64,000 nt of DNA. Origin: Sinohyriopsis cumingii. Lineage: Eukaryota; Mollusca; Bivalvia; Unionida; Unionidae. Of the stretch, positions 1 through 10,024 are shown piece by piece. The translations under genes were made by a program, and so were the position numbers. Positions within the stretch are counted from its first letter, which is position 1. Each line of letters begins with the position of its first letter. The DNA lies in NCBI GenBank assembly GCA_028554795.2, contig CM068825.1:152308053-152372052 (forward strand), read 5' to 3'. Below the pieces are notes generated by a model. It ran no database searches. It worked only from the letters and a program-made list of their open reading frames with translations, and was not told where the DNA came from.

Positions 1-88
1 ATTTGTATAACAATAAAGTCAAATTGAAATTTATAAAAAAAATCTAACCCATTAAAATAATATACAAGTAAAAACCCTTAATACCTGT

Positions 89-960
89 AATCTTATGTAT
101 TATGTGTAATAATTGTATGTACTATGTCTAATAATCTTATGTATGTCTAATAATCATATGTACTATGTCTAATATTCTTATGTACTATGTCTAATATTTC
201 ATATGTACTATGTCTAATAATCATATGTACCATGTCTAATAATCTTATGTACTATGTCTAATATTCTTATGTACTATGTCTAATATTCATATGTACCATG
301 TCTAATATTCTTATGTACCATGTCTAAGATTCATATGTACTATGTCTAATATTTCATATGTACTATGTCTAATAATCATATGTACCATGTCTAATAATCT
401 TATGTACTATGTCTAATATTCATATGTACTATGTCTAGTAATCGTATGTACCATGTCTAAGATTCATATGTACTATGTCTAATATTCATATGTACCATGT
501 CTAATATTCTTATGTACCATGTCTAAGATTCATATGTACTATGTCTAATATTTCATATGTACTATGTCTAATAATCATATGTACCATGTCTAATAATCTT
601 ATGTACTATGTCTAATATTCATATGTACTATGTCTAGTAATCGTATGTACCATGTCTAAGATTCATATGTACTATGTCTAATATTCATATGTACCATGTC
701 TAATATTCTTATGTACCATGTCTAAGATTCATACGTACTATGTCTAATATTCATATGTACCATGTCTAATATTCTTATGTACAATGTCTAATAATCGTAT
801 GTACTATATCTAATAATCTCATGTACTATGTCTAATAATCATATGTACAATGTCTAATAATCTTATGTACAATGTCTAATAATCTTATGTACAATGTCTA
901 ATAATCTTATGTACTATGTCTAATAATCTTATGTACTATGTCTAATAATTGTATGTACTA
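89..960. repeat. 22-bp minisatellite, left segment
   Basis: About 39 copies of a 22-bp unit, core ATGTACTATGTCTAATAATC, with variants ending in TT, AT, GT and occasional 23-bp units. A longer-range pattern is superimposed: the stretch near 326-460 recurs near 525-660, offset 199 bp, so blocks of about nine units have been duplicated together. The same array resumes at 7392, beyond the LINE. Confidence 0.95.
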
Positions 961-1125
961 ATAATAATAATAATAATAATGCTTTATTTATAGAGGGTGA
1001 CTCATTAGTCAAGGACTATTCTCCCTAGAGGCCCTCTTAAGGAGAGTATAACAATGCACATTATATGAAGATGGCAATAATTACTGTTTATTTTAACATG
1101 TTTAGTATTAAAATACTATATTCCA
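961..1125 (-). other. LINE 3' UTR and ATT-repeat tail
   Basis: Between the ORF2 stop and the element end there are about 165 bp. The last bases on the minus strand are a TAAATAAAGC stretch, which contains an AATAAA-like signal, then about seven ATT triplets. Simple-repeat tails rather than poly(A) are usual for the CR1/L2/RTE groups. Confidence 0.75.
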
Positions 1126-2913
1126 TTATCTATTAGAAACACATACATGCACATGATATCTTTTCTTAAATACTCTAATATTTTCAGCAGATTTTACATG
1201 TAGTGGAAGCTTATTCCACAAAACTGTACCAGAGTATTGAAAACTCTTTTTAAATTGCTCTGTTCTTGATTTTGGTGCTAGAAGGTTTCCATGTGATATT
1301 GATCTCAACTGGTATTGTGTTGAAAAAGGCCTGAATAAGTCTTGAAGATACTCTGATGCAGTTCCATGTAGACATTTATATAAAAGAACTGCCTTGTGAA
1401 AATCTATCCTGTCATATATTGTGAACCATTTGAGTTCTGTAAATAATACTTTTGAGGGATGATCAACAGATGCATCTAAAATTACGCGTGCTGCTTGTTT
1501 CTGAAGTTTATAAATCCTGTCAAGCTCAGATTTAGCACAGTTTCCCCATACAATAGAACAATAATCCATTGTTGGAAGAATATATGACTTGTAGTATAGA
1601 TTGCGAGTTTCAATAGGTAAATATTTCTTGATTCTGCTGAGAAGCGCAATTTTGGATGACAGTGTTTTACAAAGCTTATCAATATGGTCATTCCATAATA
1701 AATTATTATCTACAGACACACCTACAAGCCTTTCATGTTTGACATTTTCTAATGTATGATTATTTATTGCAAGAGATAGTTTTGGGTCCCCTGACTTGTG
1801 TAGCTTTTGTAATGTCCCCAAAATCATACATTTTGTTTTACCATCACTAATTACCATCCTTTTTTGTTGTGCCCAGTTTTGGACTCTAATAAGGTCTGAG
1901 TTTAATCTCATTTGGATAACTTCAGTATCAGAACTAGATGTATACAAGGTTGCATCATCTGCAAACAAATCTGTGTTTGTGGATTCATTATTTAATGGAA
2001 GATCATTGATATAGATAAGGAAGAGGAGAGGGCCCAAAACTGAGCTTTGAGGGACTCCTGAATGAATAGTGCGAGTTTGAGAGCTAATATTGCCAATGCT
2101 TAGTTGCTGAGACCTTTGGTTTAGGTATGACCTAAACCAGTTTAAAGAAGGATTGTCAAATCTGTAACAGTTCATCTTTTGCAGCAGAATTTCATGATCA
2201 ACAAGATCAAAGGCTTTCTTGAAGTCAAGGAAAACAATCCCAGTCATATGTCCATTATCCATTTCCTTCAGCCAAAGATCAATTAATTTGGTAAGTTCTG
2301 TTTGGCATGAGTGGTACTTTCTAAATCCTGATTGAGCTTTATGAAATAGAGAGTATGTTTCGAAAAATTTATAGACCTGAATGGCTACATGCTTTTCAAA
2401 TAGTTTTGACAATACAGGTAGAATTGATATTGGTCTGTAATTTCCTGGATCCTCCTTTTCTCCTTTCTTAAAGATAGGTGTAACCTTTGCACATTTCAGT
2501 GTTTCTGGAAAATTACCACTCATTATACATGTACTTAAATTTATGATATGCATTAGTGACTTTGTTATTACTGGTGCAGCAATTTTAAGAATTCGTGGAC
2601 CAATACCATCCAATCCAGAGGATTTATTAATATTAACCTTAATTAGCATATCAAAAACATCAGCTTCACTAACATTAGCTATTGAAAAATAATTATCATC
2701 AGGAATTTTAGCTCTTATAAATAATAGAAGAGCATCAAGTTCAATTGGGATGTTAGTCTGGTTCTGAATACTGTTACTGGAGATGCTTATGAAGAAATTG
2801 TTGAACATTTCCACAATGTCTTGTACAGATGTTGCTATATCATCATTTTGCTTAAGTCTAGGGGGAAGACAACTGTTCTTGCGTGGGTTCAGCTCTTTTA
2901 GATGCTTCCACAA
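1126..2913 (-). pseudogene. LINE ORF2, reverse transcriptase part
   Basis: This 595-codon open frame is intact to its TAA stop and encodes the reverse transcriptase that copies the element RNA at the target site. Visible motifs in order are the KVTPIFKKG...NYRPISILPVLSKLFEK finger region (about residues 145-175), QSGFRKYHSC (about 195), IVFLDFKKAFDLVDHEIL (about 225), HSGVPQSSVLGPLLFLIYIND (about 285), the catalytic FADDATLY (about 318), and the thumb/connection region through YCSIVWGN and YKLQKQAARVIL (about 450-480). The FADD aspartates are present. The usual upstream continuation lies in other frames, so this is the C-terminal part of a broken ORF2. Codons upstream of the first ATG are coding in origin, so the ATG here is probably not the native start. 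Confidence 0.93.
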
Positions 2914-3276
2914 TGTTTTGGTACTCTTACTTTTATTAATAGCCTGTTTATAGTAGTTCTCTTTTGCCTTATCTTCAGGTGCTTAGTTTTATTTCTCCAC
3001 TTTCTATAGCTTTTCATGTCTTTTTTCTTGTGGAAATTATCTCTTAGGTGCCTAGCCTCATTGATCTCAGGGGTAATCCACTTGGGTGTAATTTGGTGTT
3101 TAACCCTTTTTGTTTTAATTGGGGCATGCTTGTCTAAGACTGCATTGAACATCTGATACCATTTGTCCAAGGCAATGTTGACATCAGCTATAGTGCAGAC
3201 TTATTGGAAGGGTTTGCAAACTAAATCATTTAAGAACATTTCCTCATCAAATTGTTTGAAGTCCCTGTATTGTATT
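2914..3276 (-). pseudogene. LINE ORF2, linker between endonuclease and RT, frameshifted
   Basis: The linker between the APE and RT domains is readable only by changing frame. A frameshift follows the endonuclease near 3285, an in-frame TAA lies near 3203, and a second frameshift near 2970 leads into the RT frame. Conserved words are DVNIALDKWYQMFNAVLDKHAP, the WI..EI segment (KWITPEINEARHLRD) and KENYYKQAINKS. DVN.ALD.WY..F..VLD.HAP is typical of CR1/Jockey-like elements. Confidence 0.8.
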
Positions 3277-3996
3277 TCAAATGTGTTGGCTATTTTTAGA
3301 TGATTTCAGAACATATCTAGTTATACAGACTGGGTAGTTGTCACTCAGTGCATACACTGGCACCTTAATTTCACTTACGTTTTCAGGTTTATTAGTATAG
3401 ACATGATCAATGATAGTAGCACTTTTATCCGTTTCTCTAGTTGGGGTGATAATTAATTGAGTAAAGTTGTAAGTTTCAAAGCTACTTATCCATGTTAATG
3501 GTGGAGTTTTCATGTATTCAATGTTAAAATCACCTAATATGATAATTTCTAAATCTTCCTTTAGTAATGCTTTTTGAATTTGAACCTCAAATCTATCAAT
3601 CCAATCAGCTGTGGAACTAGGTGGCCTGTAAACCGAACATAAGAGTATTGGCTTTGATTGGGCAAAGGTTACTTCGATCCAGATACTCTCTACCCCAATA
3701 GTCTCTAGATCAATACATCTGTTATAACTAATGGAACTTTTTACATAGAGAAGAATACCCCCACCTCCCATGGATTCTCTATCTTTTCTTTCAAAGTTGA
3801 ACCCCTGTATTTGGAGAGCCAAATCATCAGTATCATCAGAAAGAAAGGTTTCACATAGACCTAGAATACTGACTGATCTAGTTTGCTGTAATATTAACTT
3901 TATCTCATTCAGTTTAGGGAGGATGTGTTGAATATTTAGGTTGATTACTTGCAGACCTCTTTTTGAGGAGGCCAAATACATGACAATTTTGATCAA
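3277..3996 (-). pseudogene. LINE ORF2, apurinic/apyrimidinic-type endonuclease
   Basis: This is the endonuclease domain that nicks target DNA to prime reverse transcription. It begins at LQVINLNIQHILPKLNEI. The ILGLCETFLSDD segment carries the catalytic Glu. KDRESMGGGGILLYVK is the glycine-rich strand, ESIWIEVTF and LLCSVYRPP follow, then IIILGDFNIEYM, the metal and nucleotide-binding GDFN motif. IIDHVYTN and ALSDNYPVCI give the final D-H/SDN-type motif, with SDNYP where SDH is usual. The frame ends shortly after at a stop caused by a frameshift into the linker. The domain looks nearly complete; SDN instead of SDH is the main departure, and the family often tolerates it poorly, so activity is doubtful. 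Confidence 0.88.
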
Positions 3997-4207
3997 AAGA
4001 TTGATCTTCAGACAAGACAGTATGCAATGTATTGTTTTTAGACTTGACAGATTTCTTTACATTGCCTTGATTATTTACATAAACATATGAAGAAGATAAC
4101 ATATAAGATCCATCTTTTGTACCATTACCACATGTAGTGGATATTTGAGAATGTTCAATATGAGACTGATTTACATACATACAAGAAGACATTGACGTAT
4201 TAGACAC
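3940..4207 (-). pseudogene. N-terminal extension of LINE ORF2
   Basis: A 97-codon frame reads into the endonuclease region and shifts frame near 3960. It has no recognisable domain (Asn/Ser/Lys-rich, MSNTSMSSCMY...). Its position directly before the endonuclease suggests the poorly conserved start of ORF2, or the end of ORF1. Confidence 0.45.
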
Positions 4208-4421
4208 TTGGCGGGCCTCAGAGGGAGAAGTAACTTGAACAGTATCACAGTAGTTTACATGTTAACAAGTTGCACTTTGTACACGAATCAGATAGTGCCT
4301 GAAACCTGCTTATAGAATTATAATTATTACATTGAAAAGTATACACATATTCTAATGCATTTTGTTGCTGGATATGTGTTGCATAGGCCTGTATATCATA
4401 GCCTTCTACCTATTGGTATGT

Positions 4422-4526
4422 GCACAACTTTTGCTTATGTCCTAGTTCGTTACAAAGATGGCAACGAATCTGTTTTCCATGCAGACACCGCTGTGTTACA
4501 TGACCGTGCTCTCCACAATACAAGCA
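4422..4526 (-). pseudogene. LINE ORF1, two CCHC zinc knuckles
   Basis: One minus-strand frame reads CLYCGEHGHVTQRC and then CHLCNELGHKQKLC. Both fit CX2CX4HX4C exactly, at 4485-4526 and 4422-4463, seven residues apart. Such knuckles bind nucleic acid and usually close the ORF1 or Gag-like protein of LINEs. They lie just downstream of the esterase domain, in a different frame, so at least one frameshift near 4565 separates them. Confidence 0.82.
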
Positions 4527-4589
4527 GTTGTCTGACTCATGCCTAACCCCTTTTATAATTTTGTCTTATGTACTAGTCTATGTTCCTAA

Positions 4590-5493
4590 AGAGCATGGCA
4601 GTATCTCTGTTTGACAAGTGGATTTGGTCTCGCTGGTATAATTGTTGGTTCACTCGATTGTCTTTGAAGAAGGTCCACTATTGCGGAACAAAGAGTATTT
4701 GGAAATTTTCACACAACATACTTAGGGTGTCATTTAGTTGAGTCATAAGTGCATCCCTTCTTGGTGGTAGACCTGAGATGATTATTTTACACTCTGCGTT
4801 TTTGGACCTGATGGCATACAACAAACTTTCATAATTATCCTCAATGCCCTTCAAAGATTGGTCATTACTGTAATTATTGCCACCAATGAGAAGAATTACA
4901 GGATGATATGGTAACATATCCATTTCCAATATTTTTTCTGTAATAGTGTTAATAGTTGCACCTCTATGAGTTTTTACGTCAGTTTTATATAACCCTCTTG
5001 TTCTTACTCCTTTGATTATTGATGATCCTATGAGAAGAGATCTGTCTTTAACTATGTTGTTGATTTTGACAAGTAGGAGGTTCAGATGCATTGCTTGAAC
5101 TTCTTGTTTTCCATGACTAGACTGACTGAGAGTTTGGTGACTGCTGTATTTAGTATTTTTATTTAATTTAGCTTCTTGCTGTGGGTGATTGGAGGTTGTC
5201 TTTAGAACAGTTTCTTCAGTACATGGATTTGATGTTGAGTGAGACACATGATGGTCAGAGTTTACAGCATGTGCTTTAGCTAAGTTTTGGCTCTGCCCAT
5301 CTAATACCTGTAGAAGAGACTCATCTTGTTTAATTGGTGTGGTTGCATCTGTTTGTGTGTATAATGATTTTTTTCTAATAGCTGGTTTTGGTATGGTCTG
5401 AGTGCTCTGACATGCTTTCTGGTCCTTTGATATGTTTGTGTATTGTGTTGTCTGGGTTTTCTGGCACACTTTTTTGGCACCTGGTTTATCCAT
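4590..5493 (-). pseudogene. LINE ORF1, SGNH-hydrolase (esterase-like) domain
   Basis: The frame from 5493 encodes a Gln/Thr/Ser-rich segment and then an SGNH-like domain. Block I is LLIGSSIIKGV (catalytic Ser region), block III is VILLIGGNNYSND (GxN motif), and IIISGLPPRRD follows. A TAG at 4678 interrupts the domain, but the same frame continues at once with the DQIHLSNRDTAMLF segment, which contains the D-x-x-H block V. The mutation has therefore cut off the catalytic Asp-His pair. Esterase-like domains in ORF1 are known in CR1-group LINEs, where a role in membrane or RNP interaction has been suggested. Confidence 0.82.
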
Positions 5494-6088
5494 TTGAACA
5501 CTGTGTAGACTCTTTGATTTAGTGCAGAGAGTTCCTGTTCTAACCTTTCTACTTGGGCCGAATACCTATCACTACTAAGCACTGTATGGAGGTACAAGGC
5601 TGGTTATGGGTTCCATGGAACTCAAAGGAATTTGTTGCACCTATCATAAACTGGGGTCCTGGAGTTTCCTCCACATTGATAGCAATCTGGCTTATTTCAT
5701 GTAAAGCTGTGTTACTGTTGACTGGATTTGGAAATCTGTGGGCTTCAGGGATGGGTGTTGAAGCCCTTGGCTGAGAGGTAATTGATTTCAATCTGGTGTT
5801 GTCTACCATTTGCTGACAAGTGCTGATAAAATAATTTACTCATTCTGTGTAGCCTGGCCCTTGTACGTGAATTTTACCAGTTGTTATGTATAAAGTTACT
5901 GTGTCAGAATCTGTATCCATGGATTTATAGATCAGTCCATTGTGTGAGTGTCCCTGCTGGAAGTGTAGATTTTCATCCAAGAATTTCTTGATTGTTGGAA
6001 TTTTGTTGGAGTCAGCTGTGATTGTTATACTCTGCATATTATGTTGGATTTTAAGAACTGAAGAAGAGGAGTCAGAGGAGTCAGCCAT
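5494..6088 (-). pseudogene. LINE ORF1, N-terminal part with coiled coil
   Basis: The frame starts with MADSSDSSSSVLK at 6088, just after the 50-bp array, and contains VTLYITTGKIHVQGPGY, a short strand-rich motif (Y.TTGKI.VQG) common in LINE ORF1 proteins. An in-frame TGA at 5840-5842 is followed in the same frame by further open sequence to about 5580. A frameshift then leads to VERLEQELSALNQRVYTV, a likely coiled coil (about 5500-5545), and a second one near 5490 leads into the esterase frame. I infer one ancestral ORF1: N-terminal domain, coiled coil, SGNH domain, zinc knuckles. Confidence 0.7.
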
Positions 6089-6148
6089 GTTGGATTTTGG
6101 TGTTACACAATCTTGGTACTGGTTGAATCTATTTCAAGTGAATATTTC

Positions 6149-7098
6149 TCTTCAGTATTGAGTGTGTCTATATTCTTTATATCATTTAGGAGATCCTCTA
6201 TTCAATATTGAGTGTGTCTATATTCTTTATATTATTTAGGAGATCCTCTATTCAATTATTGAGTGTGTCTATATTCTTTATATCATTTAGGAGATCCTCT
6301 CTTCAGTATTGAGTGTGTCTATATTCTTTATATCATTTAGGAGATCCTCTCTTCAGTATTGAGTGTGTCTATATTCTTTATATTATTTAGGAGATCCTCT
6401 CTTCAGTATTGGGTGTGTCTATATTCTTTATATTATTTAGGAGATCCTCTCTTCAGTATTGGGTGTGTCTATATTCTTTATATTATTTAGGAGATCCTCT
6501 ATTCAATATTGAGTGTGTCTATATTCTTTATATTATTTAGGAGATCCTCTATTCAGTATTGAGTGTGTCTATATTCTTTATATCATTTAGGAGATCCTCT
6601 CTTCAGTATTGAGTGTGTCTATATTCTTTATATCATTTAGGAGATCCTCTCTTCAGTATTGAGTGTCTATATTCTTTATATTATTTAAGAGATCCTCTCT
6701 TCAGTATTGAGTGTGTCTATATTCTTTATATTATTTAGGAGATCCTCTCTTCAGTATTGAGTGTGTCTATATTCTTTACATTATTTAAGAGATCCTCTCT
6801 TCAGTATTGAGTGTGTCTATATTCTTTATATTATTTAAGAGATCCTCTCTTCAGTATTGAGTGTGTCTATATTCTTTATATTATTTAAGAGATCCTCTCT
6901 TCAGTATTGAGTGTGTCTATATTCTTTATATTATTTAGGAGATCCTCTCTTCAGTACTGAGTGTGTCTATATTCTTTATATTATTTAGGAGATCCTCTCT
7001 TCAGTACTGAGTGTGTCTATATTCTTTATATTATTTAGGAGATCCTCTCTTCAATATTGAGTGTGTCTATATTCTTTATATTATTTAAGAGATCCTCT
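6149..7098. repeat. 50-bp tandem array inside the LINE 5' region (19 copies)
   Basis: The unit begins CTTCAGTATTGAGTGTGTCT and ends GGAGATCCTCT. 950 bp gives 19 copies, one of about 48 bp and one of 51 bp. Copies are very alike, differing mainly at A/G in TTTAGGAG versus TTTAAGAG and T/C in TATTATTT versus TATCATTT, which indicates recent expansion. It lies between the LINE leader and ORF1. Confidence 0.95.
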
Positions 7099-7178
7099 TG
7101 GGTAAATCCTGAAAATGAATCTGATGAATCTGATTTGAAAAATGAGTAGATCCACTGAGGCAGTGAAGAAGTGGCCAT
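7090..7178 (-). CDS. Short upstream ORF of the LINE, running into the 50-bp array
   Basis: A frame starting MATSSLPQWIYSFFKS reads through an SDSSDSFSGF segment into EDLLNNIKNIDTLN, encoded by the first 50-bp unit, and stops in the next unit (ERIS*). Past the array the same word reappears as DTLNTEEKYSLEIDS and stops just before the ORF1 start. A single-copy ancestor would have encoded about 60 residues. Nothing shows that it is translated; similarity between SDSSDS here and the ORF1 start may be chance. Confidence 0.4.
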
Positions 7179-7391
7179 ATTTGTTTTACTGTTCTTTTGT
7201 CTGAATATGCAAACATGCAAATCTGTACTTATATCCACAGACTGAGTTTACTAAGTTACCCTGACACTTTTTGCACTGCCTAAATTAGTTGCTGGTAGCA
7301 CTTAGAACTAGTATATTTTCTTCTGTACAGCTGTATTTCCGAATGTTTCAGGAGCTGGTTAAGAGTCTCATACCATGGTGGCCATTTTAAA

Positions 7392-7718
7392 ATGTCTAGT
7401 AATCGTATGTACTATGTCTAATAATGATACGTACTATGTCTAATAATGATATGTACTATGTCTAATAATCGTATGTATTATGTCTAATAATCATATGTAC
7501 TGTGTCTAATAATCATATGTACTATGTCTAATAATCGTATGTACTATGTCTAATAATCGTATGTACTATGTCTAATAATCATATGTACTATGTCTAATAA
7601 TCATATGTACTGTGTCTAATAATCGTACGTACTATGTCTAATAATCGTATGTACTATGTCTAATAATCGTATGTACTATGTACTATGTCTAATAATTGTA
7701 TGTACTATGTCTAATAAT
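7392..7718. repeat. 22-bp minisatellite, right segment
   Basis: About 15 copies of the same 22-bp unit as at 89-960, dominated by the GTATGTACTATGTCTAATAATC form. It resumes immediately after the LINE 5' end. The join reads GTACTA | LINE | ATGTCTAGTAATC, close to the phase expected of an uninterrupted array. Confidence 0.95.
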
Positions 7719-7863
7719 TACATTTTGGTTTACAGATAATTATGGTAAAAATATTAATTATAATATTCTGACAATTCCTAATTACATGAATCTGAAAATA
7801 TTTTGAACAAAATAAAAAGTTTTCTGCATGAAAATGTTTAGCACACAATAATTATGTTTCTTT
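7719..7863. other. A+T-rich spacer
   Basis: Unique A+T-rich sequence between two minisatellites; no coding or structured feature seen. Confidence 0.6.
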
Positions 7864-8000
7864 ATGGAAAGAAGGTGTATGAAATATGGAAAATAGAAAG
7901 GTGTATGCAATATGACAAGAAGGTGTATGACATATGGAAAAAAGGTGCATGAAATATGGAAAGAAGGTATATGAAATATGGAAAGAAGGTGTATGTAACA
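7864..8000. repeat. 22-bp minisatellite of a second type (6 copies)
   Basis: Six imperfect copies of a unit like GAAAGAAGGTGTATGAAATA(TG), purine-rich on the plus strand, unrelated in sequence to the 22-bp array before it. Open frames across it on both strands are products of the repeat. Confidence 0.85.
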
Positions 8001-8692
8001 TAAGCAGGCACAAAAATCCTACCTTAAATATGGTAAATTGTATTTCCAAGTCTGTATCTACATGTTTCATGACCTTCAGAGTGAGCAGTCAACTACCTGT
8101 TCACCGTAGTAATCAATGTTTTGCTCCACATGCATAATCTTATGATTATTTGGGTCAGTAGTTTCAAATTTAGAATGGTTTAAAAATAATTATAACTTAA
8201 CAGTCTAATTTAATACTTTAATTCAGACATAATTTAGAATTTGTACTTTCACTTCTATCCTGAACTTTTTTAAGCACATTATTATCACAGTTATTTAGTA
8301 CAAGCACATTATTATCAGTTACATGTATTTAGTACAAGCACATTATTATCACAGTTATTTAGTACTTATGCATTTACTTCAGCTTTCATAGTAAGTGATT
8401 TTATGGGAAATTATCACCTTATATATTAAAGAAGTACAGTTTTGTTCAGTGTAGGTTCTTTATAGGGTTGGAAATCATGTGTTTTAGTGGTTTAGACAAT
8501 ACACAAATAAAAGAAATGGTAGCTAATATGTTTGTTTCTTCAGATATATACATGATATATATACAGCTTGGCATACATTGGGAACAATTCTGTGGCATGT
8601 GATCACCAATTAGATGTATCAGACATGCTTATAAACATACAACAAAATACATGATACAGATAACCTAAGGAAAATACAGTAAAATATGGTGT
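8001..8692. other. Unassigned sequence with a 30/34-bp triplicate
   Basis: Mostly unique A+T-rich DNA. At 8272-8365 a segment starting AAGCACATTATTATCA and ending TTTAGTAC occurs three times in tandem (30, 34, 30 bp). No gene seen. Confidence 0.7.
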
Positions 8693-9378
8693 AACTGGCT
8701 AAGGATCCACACTTGTGCAACTGGCTAAGGATCCACACCTGTACAACTGGCTAAGGATCCACACCTGTGTAACTGGCTAAGGATCCACACCTGTACAACT
8801 GGCTAAGGATCCACACCTGTACAACTGGCTAAGGATCCACACTTGTGTAACTGGCTAAGGATCCACACCTGTACAACTGGCTAAGGATCCACACTTGTTT
8901 AACTGGCTAAGGATCCACACCTGTACAACTGGCTAAGGATCCACACTTGTGTAAATGGCTAAGGATCCACACCTGTGCAACTGGCTAAGGATCCACACTT
9001 GTGCAACTAGCTAAGGATCCACACTTGTGTAAATGGCTAAGGATCCACACCTGTGCAACTGGCTAAGGATCCACACCTGTGCAACTGGATGAGGATCCAC
9101 ACTTGTACAACTAGCTAAGGATCCACACCTGTGCAACTGGCTAAGGATCCACACTTGTGTAAATGGCTAAGGATCCACACCTGTGCAACTGGCTAAGGAT
9201 CCACACTTGTGCAACTAGCTAAGGATCCACACTTGTGTAAATGGCTAAGGATCCACACCTGTGCAACTGGCTAAGAATCCACACCTGTGCAACTGGATGA
9301 GGATTCACACTTGTGCAACTAGCTAAGGATCCACACCTGTGCAACTGGCTAAGGATCCACACTTGAGCAACTAGCTAT
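8693..9378. repeat. 26-bp minisatellite with GGATCC in nearly every unit
   Basis: About 26 copies of a 26-bp unit, core AACTGGCTAAGGATCCACAC, ending (C/T)TGT(G/A)(C/T). Nearly every unit holds GGATCC (BamHI site). Variants AACTGG, AACTAG and AAATGG alternate in a larger pattern, e.g. the run near 8943-9105 is repeated near 9145-9300. Degenerate copies continue to about 9460 (AACTGGCTAAGAAGCTGCAC). Confidence 0.95.
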
Positions 9379-10024
9379 GGAGCTGCATATACCAATCAAG
9401 GTGAAACTAATTATGAAGTTGCAGCAGGGACATTAACTCTGAAATTGCAACTGGCTAAGAAGCTGCACTTGAAAAGTGAACTGCAAGTATGGAACTATAA
9501 AGGCACATGTAGTATTAGGGGCAAGAGAATGAAGTAACATGAAATGAACACCTCAAATAAAGTGCAATTATGTCATCAGATGTGAAATTGCAAATGCCCC
9601 ATGTACATGTTGTTTTTATTTTCAAATAGATAAACAATACAGAAAGGAAAACATAGTAGCACGCAACATATAAACAGCATATACGATAATGTCTATGCTG
9701 GTCCTAGGTAAAGTCACATGATGCACATGGTAAAAGCACAATTCAAGGTACCGACAGAATGAAAACACTGGAAATACAGCTATTAACACAGAGCTGTTTG
9801 TGCTTGCCTTAACAAATGACCTGATATACAAATATATTTTGCCCAAGAGTCTGGCACTGCCCTAAAGTCCTGATCAGGTCGTCTTCCATGCAGACAGCAG
9901 CCATTGTAGTGGCAATGCTGATATGAAAGGAATGTCATACAAGTTTTGACTCAAGTCAAGAGTTTGTGAAAAACTGCATAAAGAACGAATGAACAAGGCT
10001 CATGTTGTATAGTTAGACATATTC
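9379..10024. other. No gene recognised
   Basis: Degenerate minisatellite edge to about 9470, then unique sequence. The open frames here have no recognisable domain and no splice-site support. Confidence 0.5.

Larger units (their letters stand above)
961..7391 (-). mobile_element. Near-complete non-LTR retrotransposon (CR1/Jockey-like LINE), inactivated
   Basis: Read on the minus strand the order is a 5' leader (7391 to about 7180), a short open frame containing a 19-copy 50-bp array, ORF1, ORF2 (APE endonuclease, linker, reverse transcriptase), a short 3' UTR and an ATT-triplet tail at 961-980. The element sits inside a 22-bp minisatellite present on both sides, so both ends are clear. Frameshifts and in-frame stops break both ORFs, so it is not autonomous now. 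The clade is not certain: the gene order and the C-terminal DNLLW...YKLQKQAARVI region fit the CR1/Jockey groups. Confidence 0.9.

Noticed and set aside
89-960. CRISPR-like array
   Set aside because: Repeats are directly joined with no unique spacers, and the genome is eukaryotic; the same holds for the other arrays.
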